Below, one piece after another: positions 25,077 to 31,673 of a stretch of 35,630 nucleotides of DNA. The stretch comes from Hydrogenophaga sp. A37 (GTDB lineage: Bacteria > Pseudomonadota > Gammaproteobacteria > Burkholderiales > Burkholderiaceae_C). Where the stretch lies: contig NZ_MUNZ01000139.1 of assembly GCF_002001205.1 (NCBI RefSeq), positions 1 to 35,630 on the forward strand. Reading direction: 5' to 3'. The notes under the pieces are model-generated. The model made no database searches, was not told the DNA's origin, and saw only the letters and a list, made by a program, of their open reading frames with translations. Each line of letters starts with the position of its first letter. Position 1 is the first letter of the stretch. The position numbers were made by a program, and so were the translations under genes.

Positions 25077-26077
25077 CCGGTGGTGATGCCGCGCTCTTTG
25101 ATCACCTTCGCCCACAGCGCCTGCTGCGCGGCGATGAACTTGCCCGCGCTCTGTTGGCTGGCGTCGGCAAACACGTCGCCGCCGAGCTGGCGGATGCGGC
25201 CCAGCACCTCGGCGTCCTCCAGCGCCTTGCGGATGGCGGCGACCAGCGTGGCCTTCACGTCGGCGGGCACACCGGCCGGTGCCAGGATCGGGTTCCACTC
25301 CAGCACCTCGTAGCCGCTGACGCCCGCCTCGGCCATGGTGGGCACGTCGGGCAGGGAGCGGGCGCGCAGTGCGCTGGTGACGGCCAGGGCGCGCAGCTTG
25401 CCGGCCTTGATGTTTCCCAGAGACGAGGCCACGTTGGCGAAGAACAGCGGCACCTGGCCGCCCATCACGTCGTTCATGGCCGGGCCGCCGCCCCGGTAGG
25501 CCACATGGGTGAGGTCCACACCCGCCCGCTGTTCAAACAACGCGCCGGCCAGGTGCTGGGCCGAGCCATTGCCGGAGGACGCATAGTCCAGTGGCTTCGT
25601 TTTGGCCAGGCGGATGACGTCCTTCACGCTCTTCGCTTCGAAGCTGGGCGTGCACACCAGCACATTGGGGAAGGTGGCCAGCACCGCCAGAGGTGTGAAC
25701 GCCGTCGCGCTGTCGTAGGGCAGCTTGGGGAACAGCGAGGGGTTCACCGCGAAAGAGGATGCGTCCAGCAGCAGGACGCTGCCATCGGCCGCACCACGCG
25801 CCACGAGGCCCGCCGCCAGCTGGCCGCTGGCACCGGCCTTGTTTTCCACCACCACCGTCTGGCCCAGCGCGGCTTCGAGCCGGGGTGCGATGGTGCGGGC
25901 CATGAGGTCGGCGCCGCCGCCGGGCGGGTACGACACGATCAGCGAGATCGGCCTGCCGCCGGCGATCTTGCCCTGGGCGTGTGTACCGATCCAGGGGGCT
26001 GCGAGGCTGGCGCCGGCTGCTGTGATGAGGGTGCGGCGTGAGAGCCGGGCGTCGGTGAGGGTGTGGATGGTGGGCAT
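25073..26077 (-). CDS. Bug-family periplasmic receptor (second TctC-like protein)
   Basis: This 334-residue receptor has an N-terminal signal with twin arginines (LSRRTLITAAGASLAAP), which could direct Tat export, followed by the Bug fold: ISLIVSYPPGGGADLMARTI, VVVENKAGASGQLAA, LDYASSGNGSAQHLAGALFE, DLTHVAYRGGGPAMNDVMGG and MAEAGVSGYEVLEWNPILAP. These are hallmark Bug blocks (Y-P-P-G-G, N-K-x-G-A, Y-R-G). It has no membrane subunits of its own beside it, so it either shares TctAB or acts in sensing. AAGGAG of its ribosome-binding site overlaps the stop of the GntR-type gene. It is coupled to the amidohydrolase downstream. Confidence 0.92.
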   Translation of the reverse strand: MPTIHTLTDARLSRRTLITAAGASLAAPWIGTHAQGKIAGGRPISLIVSYPPGGGADLMARTIAPRLEAALGQTVVVENKAGASGQLAAGLVARGAADGSVLLLDASSFAVNPSLFPKLPYDSATAFTPLAVLATFPNVLVCTPSFEAKSVKDVIRLAKTKPLDYASSGNGSAQHLAGALFEQRAGVDLTHVAYRGGGPAMNDVMGGQVPLFFANVASSLGNIKAGKLRALAVTSALRARSLPDVPTMAEAGVSGYEVLEWNPILAPAGVPADVKATLVAAIRKALEDAEVLGRIRQLGGDVFADASQQSAGKFIAAQQALWAKVIKERGITTG

Positions 26078-26086
26078 GGGGCTCCT

Positions 26087-26842
26087 TCAGGTGATGGTGA
26101 CGGTGTAGTGAAAAGCGTGGGCATCGCCGCGTGTGGTGCGCACCTCGACGCAGCGACCCGTGAGGTCGAAGGCCGAGCGCTGCACCTGGGCGCAGGGGTG
26201 GCCCACCGGCAAGGCGAGGTGGCGGGCCTGCGTGGCGCTGAGCTGGGCAAAGCCGATCTCGTCCAGCGCGCGGTGCACGTGAACCTGCGCCTTGCGCGCG
26301 AACATGGGGTAGAGCAGGTCGTCCCAGGTGCTGAGGTCGTCCCCAACCAGCGGGGCAAACAGGTCCAGCGGCAACCAGAGTTCTTCAAAAAGGCGGGGCT
26401 GGCCGGCCATGAGGCGCAGGCGGTGCAGGCGCAGCACCTGTTCACCGGTGCCGATGCCCAGCGCCCGCGACACCGTGGCTGGGGCATTGACAAGACTGCG
26501 CTGCAGGATGCGCGATTCAGGCACCTCGCCGGTGCCGCTGTCGAAACGGAAAAAACGCAACATGGTGGCGCCCGCCAGCCCTTGCCGCACGAAGGTGCCC
26601 TTGCCGTGGATGCGCTCGATGAAGCCTTGCTCCACCAGCAGTTCGAGGGCGCGGCGCATGGTCCCCAGGGCCACGCCGTGTTCGCTGGCCAGTTGGCTTT
26701 CGGCGGGCAGTGCGGAGCCCGGTGGCCACTCCCCGGCCACCACGCGGGCGCGCAAGGCCTGGGCCAGCGAGGCGTATCGGCTGAGGCCGGGTTCGGTGGG
26801 CACGAGGCGAAGCGGTGGGTTCATGCCATGAACTATAGTCAT
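26087..26842 (-). CDS. GntR-family regulator with UTRA domain (HutC subfamily)
   Basis: This 251-residue protein has an N-terminal winged helix (LAQALRARVVAGEWPPGSAL, then PAESQLASEHGVALGTMRRA and GFIERIHGKGTFVRQG, about residues 27-90) and a C-terminal UTRA ligand-binding domain including VLRLHRLRLMAGQPRLFEEL. HutC-type members repress nearby catabolic genes and release DNA when a small carboxylate or sugar ligand binds. It heads the same-strand series receptor, amidohydrolase, tctDE, tctCBA. The ATG at 26842 sits inside an A/T-rich repeat that could be both its -10 element and operator; an alternative ATG at 26824 would shorten it by six residues. Neither has a good ribosome-binding site. 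Confidence 0.88.
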   Translation of the reverse strand: MTIVHGMNPPLRLVPTEPGLSRYASLAQALRARVVAGEWPPGSALPAESQLASEHGVALGTMRRALELLVEQGFIERIHGKGTFVRQGLAGATMLRFFRFDSGTGEVPESRILQRSLVNAPATVSRALGIGTGEQVLRLHRLRLMAGQPRLFEELWLPLDLFAPLVGDDLSTWDDLLYPMFARKAQVHVHRALDEIGFAQLSATQARHLALPVGHPCAQVQRSAFDLTGRCVEVRTTRGDAHAFHYTVTIT

Positions 26843-26855
26843 CTATAGGACTATA
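26833..26855 (-). promoter_or_regulatory. Operator/-10 region overlapping the GntR-type start codon
   Basis: CTATAG occurs at 26833-26838 and 26843-26848, and ATAGTC (26835-26840) and GACTAT (26849-26854) form an inverted repeat around the ATG. On the minus strand TATAGT at 26850-26855 fits a -10 box 7 bases before the start codon, so a leaderless transcript is possible. GntR binding here is inference. Confidence 0.5.
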
Positions 26856-26955
26856 TGAATCAGGGTTAACCCTTTTCGTTCATCGACGGCCGTGGCGCTG
26901 CTGGTGGCGTCTGCTGGCGCCGGCAGTGGCTTCGGCCCCGCTGACCGAACGTGAC

Positions 26956-27000
26956 GATGGCCAGCCACTGCAGGCCACTCAGCTGTTCGCCCAGCGCCAC
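26956..27000 (-). pseudogene. Scrap of the rhtA 3' region
   Basis: These 45 bases differ at only four positions from 28086-28130, inside the intact rhtA gene near its 3' end. On the minus strand they read VALGEQLSGLQWLAI, as does the C-terminus of RhtA. Nothing else of the gene is recognisable here. The carbonic anhydrase gene lies between this scrap and intact rhtA. Confidence 0.7.
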
Positions 27001-27051
27001 AGAATGGCCACACCGACCCGTCATTTCCGTCTTGGTCAGGGGTAGACTCCC

Positions 27052-27071
27052 GGCAGCCATTTTCGGCTGCC
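27052..27071 (+). promoter_or_regulatory. Hairpin in the leader of the carbonic anhydrase gene
   Basis: GGCAGCC-ATTTTC-GGCTGCC gives a perfect 7-bp stem with a 6-base loop. It ends 12 bases before the GGAGG ribosome-binding site (27084-27088) of the next gene, where an RNA hairpin could influence translation or mark an operator. Confidence 0.4.
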
Positions 27072-27094
27072 AATACAAAACTTGGAGGTGGAGC

Positions 27095-27979
27095 ATGCAT
27101 TCAAAGTCGGTTCTTGCTGTTGCTGGGGCGCTGTTTCTGGCCGGTTGTGCGAGCACCCATCACGACGAACACCATGCGCCGCACGGTGGTGCTCATGCAT
27201 CGGTGGATGATGGCGTCGTGGCCCATCAGCGCCACGAGTTGGAGAAGAACACGAAAGGCAAGGGGTTTGGACCTCAGTCGCCTCGTGACATCGAATCCAT
27301 GGCGGGTGCCAATGCGGTGGCCTTCAACGAGGCGCCGACGTTGACAAAGATGAATCTTTGCAACATCCACTTCCACAAGAATGCGGAGCACAAGGGGGGT
27401 GACTTCACCAAATACGTCGGCAATGGCGATGGCAAAGGGTTCGGTACGGGGTACGCCTACGCTGGGACCTTGACGGCGACCGAGCTCAAAGGCGTTGGCA
27501 AGAAGGTGTGCCCGAGCAGCCATGGTGACCTGCAGCCCGGCGACACCATCGAAGTGCATTACGTCTTTTCGACGGCCGCCGTCGGCCCTGGTCCCACGCT
27601 GGGCGCCTGCCTGAGCGAGGCCATCAAGAATCCGCAATTGCGCGTCGAGGCGCAGAGCTATGTGCTGGTCAACGACAAGGCCGCGCTGGATTTTCGACGG
27701 TTGGCTCAATTTGGTGATGTGAACGGGTACAAGCAGGCGTTGAGCATTCCCGCCAACACGGGCAACCCGGTTCAATACGCGGGCTCCACCACAGGCCCCG
27801 ACTACAACCAGGTCGGCTCGCCCTTCCAGGTGACCTGGAGCGTTCGACCCAAGGCGGCCAAGGTGGACATCGAGACGGTCGGAACCTGGTGCGAGGGGAA
27901 CGTGTTCAAGGAAGACCATGCCCACGGCGTGAGAAACCTGGTGGACAACGCCCAGCTGTTGTCGGTGATCCCGAAGTGA
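27095..27979 (+). CDS. Delta-class carbonic anhydrase, predicted lipoprotein
   Basis: This 294-residue protein should hydrate CO2 to bicarbonate outside the cytoplasm. A signal peptide ends in the lipobox LFLAGC (acylated Cys18), then a His-rich stretch (THHDEHHAPHGGAH, residues 21-34) and the conserved core. The core has NLCNIHFHKNAEHKGGDF with His92 and His94, and DTIEVHYVFST with His155, the likely three zinc ligands of delta-class enzymes first known from diatoms. Cys89, Cys139 and Cys172 may form disulfides. GGAGG at 27084-27088 supports the ATG at 27095. It converges on rhtA and is bracketed by rhtA and a scrap of rhtA. The family is recalled from motif similarity, so the call is good but not certain. 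Confidence 0.75.
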   Translation: MHSKSVLAVAGALFLAGCASTHHDEHHAPHGGAHASVDDGVVAHQRHELEKNTKGKGFGPQSPRDIESMAGANAVAFNEAPTLTKMNLCNIHFHKNAEHKGGDFTKYVGNGDGKGFGTGYAYAGTLTATELKGVGKKVCPSSHGDLQPGDTIEVHYVFSTAAVGPGPTLGACLSEAIKNPQLRVEAQSYVLVNDKAALDFRRLAQFGDVNGYKQALSIPANTGNPVQYAGSTTGPDYNQVGSPFQVTWSVRPKAAKVDIETVGTWCEGNVFKEDHAHGVRNLVDNAQLLSVIPK

Positions 27980-27998
27980 TCTTGTCGTAACCGCTGCG

Positions 27999-28889
27999 TC
28001 ACATCATGAGTTCGTCGGGAGCGTGGCGCGCCGGCCCGGGCCGCGCGGTCGCCGAGCTGCCGGCGGCGGCACACATGATGAGTCCGATGGCCAGCCACTG
28101 CAGGCCGCTCAGCTGCTCGCCCAGCACCAGCAGGCCCAGCAGGGCGGCCACCGCGGGCTCCATGCTGGCCATCACGCCGAAGGCGCTGTGCGACAGACGT
28201 TTGAGCGCCACCATTTCCAGCGAAATCGGGATGGCACTCGACACCGCCGCCACACCCAGCCCGTAGAGCAGGATGCCCGGGTCCAGCAGGGCGCTGCCGG
28301 CGTGCCAGACGCCGAAGGGCACGACGGTGATGGCCGCCATGGTCAGGCCCAGCGCCACCGAGTGGCCGGCGTGCAGGTGGCCGACACGCTTGCCGAACAC
28401 GATGTACGAACCCCAGCACACGGCGGCGCCCAGCGCGAAGCCCACACCGGTGAGGTCGAGGCTGGCCACGTCGTGCCCCAGCGGCAGCAGCAGGCCCAGG
28501 CCCGCGATGGCCAGGCCGATCCACAGGTAGTCGATGCGCTGGCGCGAGGTGAAGCAGGCCACCGCCAGCGGCCCGCTGAACTCAATGGCCACGGCCACGC
28601 CAAACGGAATCGTGCGCAGCGACTGGTAGAACATCAGGTTCATGCAGCCCAGCGCGATGCCATAGCGCACCAGGCTCTTCGCGTCGGCCCGCGTGGTGGT
28701 CCAGCGCCAGGGGCGCCAGATCAGCAGCAGGAGCAACGCAGAAAAGCCCACGCGCAAAGCCGTGGTGCCCAGCGAGCCGACCTGCGGGAACAGCTGTTTG
28801 GCGAACGAGGTGCCAATGCCCAAGGCCACCACTGAGCCGAACACTGCCAGCAGGGGCACGGCCTGTACCCAGCGGTTGGACGATGTCAT
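27999..28889 (-). CDS. rhtA: Threonine/homoserine exporter RhtA-like (EamA/DMT family)
   Basis: This 296-residue protein of ten predicted membrane helices in two EamA repeats aligns with E. coli RhtA (295 residues). Shared blocks include GTSFAKQLFPQVGSLGTTAL, VAVAIEFSGPLAVACFTSR, LLPLGHDVASLDLTGVGFAL and ISLEMVALKRLSHSAFGVMA-SMEPA. RhtA exports threonine, homoserine and related metabolites. I chose the ATG at 28889 (MTSSNRWVQ), directly before the first helix. It is followed by the convergent carbonic anhydrase gene, 19 bases away. It shares direction with aroE, from which it is separated by a hairpin element. A partial duplicate of its 3' region lies at 26956-27000. Confidence 0.88.
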   Translation of the reverse strand: MTSSNRWVQAVPLLAVFGSVVALGIGTSFAKQLFPQVGSLGTTALRVGFSALLLLLIWRPWRWTTTRADAKSLVRYGIALGCMNLMFYQSLRTIPFGVAVAIEFSGPLAVACFTSRQRIDYLWIGLAIAGLGLLLPLGHDVASLDLTGVGFALGAAVCWGSYIVFGKRVGHLHAGHSVALGLTMAAITVVPFGVWHAGSALLDPGILLYGLGVAAVSSAIPISLEMVALKRLSHSAFGVMASMEPAVAALLGLLVLGEQLSGLQWLAIGLIMCAAAGSSATARPGPARHAPDELMM

Positions 28890-28930
28890 GGGATGAGTGC
28901 TAAACGACCCGCCGCCGGGCCGCCCCAAGG

Positions 28931-28962
28931 CGGGTCAGCCCCCACGGGGGGGCAGCGACCCG
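28931..28962. repeat. GC-rich intergenic hairpin element
   Basis: CGGGTC (28931-28936) pairs with GACCCG (28957-28962), and inside it GCCCCC pairs with GGGGGC, giving a 32-base nested hairpin between aroE and rhtA. Elements of this style are common between genes in comamonad genomes (recalled, not checked). It may end aroE transcription. Confidence 0.55.
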
Positions 28963-28992
28963 CGCAGCGGCGGAGCGTGGGGGCTTCATTCT

Positions 28993-29814
28993 TCAGTCCA
29001 GTGGAATGGTGAAACGCGCGATCACCTGCTTCGTCTCGGGGCGCACACCGCGCCACCATTCGAAGGCCTCGGCGGCCTGCTCCACGAGCATGCCCACGCC
29101 GTCGGCGATGGCCGTGACGCCCGCCGCCTGCGCCTGTTTCAGAAAAGGCGTGAGGCCCTTGCCGTAGACGAGTTCGTAGGCGAGCGCGCCTCGGGCAAAC
29201 ACGCTGGCAGGCAGCGGCAGTGTGGTCTGTGAGAGGCCGGTGGAGGTGGCGTTGAGCACCACGTCGAACGACTCGCCGGCCAGGTCTTCATAGCCGCCGG
29301 TTTGCAGCGTGGTTTGGCTGGCGAAATCGGCCTTCAATCCATGCGCCTTGTCGGCGGTGCGGTTGGCGATGGCGATCAGGGCCGGCTTCTGCATCGCGAT
29401 GGGCAGGATGGCGCCGCGCGTGGCACCGCCCGCGCCGCAGATCAGCACGCGCTTGCCCGCGAGCGACACGCCCAGGTTGCGCTGGATGTCGGTCACCAGA
29501 CCCAGGCCGTCGAAGTTTTGCGCAAGGATGCGGCCGCCTTCGAACTTGAGCGCGTTCACCGCGCCGGCCAGGCGGGCCGACTCCATCGGGTCGGTGGCGA
29601 TCTCGAAAGCCTGCAGCTTGAAGGGAATGGTCACGTTCATGCCACGGCCGCCCGCGGCGATGAAGGCCTCGACCGTGACCCTGAAGCCATCCAGCGGGCC
29701 TTCGATGGCGGTGTATTCAATGTCCTGGCCGGTGGCTTGCGCGAAGGCGGCGTGGATCAGCGGCGACTTGCTGTGGCCAATGGGGTTGCCGATGACGGCG
29801 TAGCGGTCGGTCAT
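28993..29814 (-). CDS. aroE: Shikimate dehydrogenase AroE
   Basis: This 273-residue NADPH enzyme reduces 3-dehydroshikimate to shikimate in aromatic amino-acid synthesis. Seen are YAVIGNPIGHSKSPLIHAAF (substrate serines), MNVTIPFKLQAF with catalytic Lys66, the NADP-binding CGAGGATRGAILP, then ANRTADKA and C-terminal ADGVGMLVEQAAEAFEWW with the substrate glutamine. Odd is the second catalytic motif: most AroE proteins have NTDG, whereas this one reads NFDG, with Phe101 before catalytic Asp102. Activity may be altered or the enzyme may be a specialised paralogue. The ATG at 29814 fits the family's start. The DsbA-like gene diverges 101 bases away. Confidence 0.9.
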   Translation of the reverse strand: MTDRYAVIGNPIGHSKSPLIHAAFAQATGQDIEYTAIEGPLDGFRVTVEAFIAAGGRGMNVTIPFKLQAFEIATDPMESARLAGAVNALKFEGGRILAQNFDGLGLVTDIQRNLGVSLAGKRVLICGAGGATRGAILPIAMQKPALIAIANRTADKAHGLKADFASQTTLQTGGYEDLAGESFDVVLNATSTGLSQTTLPLPASVFARGALAYELVYGKGLTPFLKQAQAAGVTAIADGVGMLVEQAAEAFEWWRGVRPETKQVIARFTIPLD

Positions 29815-29915
29815 GGTGCTCGGGGCAAAAAGGGGCGTTTGAGAGGCGAAGCGACGATTGTCGCGCAAGCCCACGCACGGGCGCGGGGTTTGCCTGGGCC
29901 GTAACATCCCGCTCC

Positions 29916-30575
29916 ATGAGCACCACCTTGAAAATCGATTTCGTCTCCGACGTCTCCTGCCCTTGGTGCGCCATCGGCCTCTCGGCGCTGGAGCAGGCCC
30001 TGACCGCCGTGCAGGGCGACATCCAGGTCGACATGCACTTCCAGCCCTTCGAGCTGAACCCGCAGATGGGCCCGGAAGGCCAGGACGTCACCGATCACCT
30101 GACGCAGAAATACGGCAGCACCGCCGAACAGCAGGCGCAGATCCGCGCCACCATCCGCCAGCGTGGCGCGGAGGCGGGATTCACGTTCAACCCCGAAGGC
30201 CGAGGCCGCATCTGGAACACCTTCGACGCGCACCGCCTGCTCGCCTGGGCGGATGTGGAGGGCGCGCCCGGCCAGCAGCACGCGCTGAAGAAAGCCCTGC
30301 TGACCGCCTACCACGGTCGCGCCGAGAGCCCGGCGGATCACGCGGTGCTGCTGGCCGCCTGCGAGGCGGTGGGGTTGGACCCGGCGCGCGCGCAGGCCGT
30401 GTTGTCCAGCGACGAATTTGCCGCCGAGGTGCGCGAGCGCGAACAGTTCTTCACCCGCGCCGGCATCAGCTCGGTGCCGGCCGTGATCATCAATCAACGC
30501 CACCTGATTTCGGGTGGGCAACCGGCGGCGGTGTTTGAACAGGCCTTGCGGCAGATTGCGGCGGAGGCAATGTGA
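29916..30575 (+). CDS. DsbA-family oxidoreductase (FrnE-like)
   Basis: This 219-residue thioredoxin-fold protein has the active-site motif CPWC in FVSDVSCPWCAIGLSAL near its N-terminus and the cis-proline segment SVPAVIINQRHLISGGQP near its C-terminus; an all-helical insertion lies between them. This is the arrangement of FrnE-like DsbA-family proteins. Lack of a signal peptide points to the cytoplasm, where it may reduce or isomerise disulfides or handle oxidised thiols. It diverges from aroE. Its TGA stop overlaps the GTG start of the next gene (30572-30575), indicating co-translation with the GFA-family protein. Confidence 0.9.
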   Translation: MSTTLKIDFVSDVSCPWCAIGLSALEQALTAVQGDIQVDMHFQPFELNPQMGPEGQDVTDHLTQKYGSTAEQQAQIRATIRQRGAEAGFTFNPEGRGRIWNTFDAHRLLAWADVEGAPGQQHALKKALLTAYHGRAESPADHAVLLAACEAVGLDPARAQAVLSSDEFAAEVREREQFFTRAGISSVPAVIINQRHLISGGQPAAVFEQALRQIAAEAM

Positions 30576-31009
30576 CGGATGCCAACGAGGACCAGCCGTT
30601 TCCGGTGACGGGGCGGTGCCATTGCGGTGCCGTTTCCCTGTCGGCCGAGATCAACCCGGCACGTGTTTTTGTGTGCCACTGTGCCGATTGCCAGGTGCTC
30701 ACCGGCAGCGCCTTCCGGGTGGTGGCGCCGGTGGTGCCGGGCAGCCTGCAGGTGCAGGGCAACATCAAGGGCTACGCCCGAACGGCAGACAGCGGCGCCG
30801 TTCGGTGGCAGTTCTTCTGCCCCGAATGCGGGACACCTTTGTACGCGGGTGCGCAGGGCGGCGTGGGCATGGCCACCGTGCGGGTGGGCGTGCTGGCCGA
30901 GCGAGACCAGCTGCGGCCAACCGCTCAGCTGTGGCGGCGCAGCGCCCAGCCATGGGTGGGCAGCCTGGGCGACGTGCCCGCGTGTGAGCGGCAGGAGCTG
31001 TTGGGCTGA
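30572..31009 (+). CDS. GFA-family zinc protein (glutathione-dependent formaldehyde-activating-like)
   Basis: This 145-residue protein has the zinc-binding cysteines of the GFA/CENP-V fold: GRCHCGAVSL, VCHCADCQVLTGSAF and FFCPECGTPLY. The founding member Gfa was proposed to help formaldehyde react with glutathione, but most members have no established role. Translation starts at GTG 30572, overlapping the stop of the upstream DsbA-like gene, so the two thiol-related proteins are produced together. A small hairpin (GGGCT-GA-AGCCC, 31003-31014) covers the stop, and the GST gene converges 14 bases downstream. Confidence 0.88.
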   Translation: MTDANEDQPFPVTGRCHCGAVSLSAEINPARVFVCHCADCQVLTGSAFRVVAPVVPGSLQVQGNIKGYARTADSGAVRWQFFCPECGTPLYAGAQGGVGMATVRVGVLAERDQLRPTAQLWRRSAQPWVGSLGDVPACERQELLG

Positions 31010-31023
31010 AGCCCTGCCAAGGC

Positions 31024-31656
31024 TCAGGCAGCGTTGTAGGTGCTGTCGCCGTGGGGTGCAGCGCTGAACTCGGGCAGCGCTTCGGCGGCACGCGACAACG
31101 CACAGAGCAGCGGGTAGCGCTCCGCGGGCACCTCGGCGGGCAGCATCTGCTGAATGAACTGCCAGGCCACGGCGGTGCTCAGTTCGGCTTGGCCCAGCGT
31201 GGCGCGCGAAACGTTCAACGCTGGGGCGTTCTGTCGTGTCTCCAGGCCGTCGCAGGCGGCGAGCAACTGCCCGGTGACCCGCGTGACCCAGGGCTCGTGC
31301 TGCTTCTCGGCCGGACGCAGGCCGCGCTCGTACACGAGCTGCACCGCCTTCTCGCACGCAGCCAGCGCCAGGCCCACGGTGCGCAACGCCTGCGCCAGCG
31401 CGGCGGGTTCCTTGGGCAACAGGCTGCGTGGGTGGCTCAGCGATTCGGCGTACTGCAGGATCAGCGTCGAGTCCATCAGCACCGTGCCGTCGTCGCACAC
31501 CAGCGTGGGCGCCTTGACCACCGGGTTGATGCGGCTGAACTCGTCGAAGGTGCGGAACACCGAGAGCGACTGGTGTTCGAACGGGAGGTCGAGCAGTTGC
31601 AGCGAGATGGCGACGCGGCGCACATAGGGCGAGTCGAGCATGCCGATGAGTTTCAT
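31024..31656 (-). CDS. Glutathione S-transferase-family protein
   Basis: This 210-residue protein begins with the thioredoxin-like GST N-domain: MKLIGMLDSPYVRRVAISLQ holds the likely catalytic Ser in DSPYVRRV, then NPVVKAPTLVCDDGTVLMDS gives the cis-proline and glutathione-binding region. A helical C-domain follows. It probably conjugates or reduces small electrophiles with glutathione; the substrate is not known. The ATG at 31656 was preferred because the fold begins there. It lies 17 bases after the radical SAM gene's stop on the same strand, so the two probably form an operon. Confidence 0.9.
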   Translation of the reverse strand: MKLIGMLDSPYVRRVAISLQLLDLPFEHQSLSVFRTFDEFSRINPVVKAPTLVCDDGTVLMDSTLILQYAESLSHPRSLLPKEPAALAQALRTVGLALAACEKAVQLVYERGLRPAEKQHEPWVTRVTGQLLAACDGLETRQNAPALNVSRATLGQAELSTAVAWQFIQQMLPAEVPAERYPLLCALSRAAEALPEFSAAPHGDSTYNAA

Positions 31657-31673
31657 GTGGGTTCTCCGGTGGA

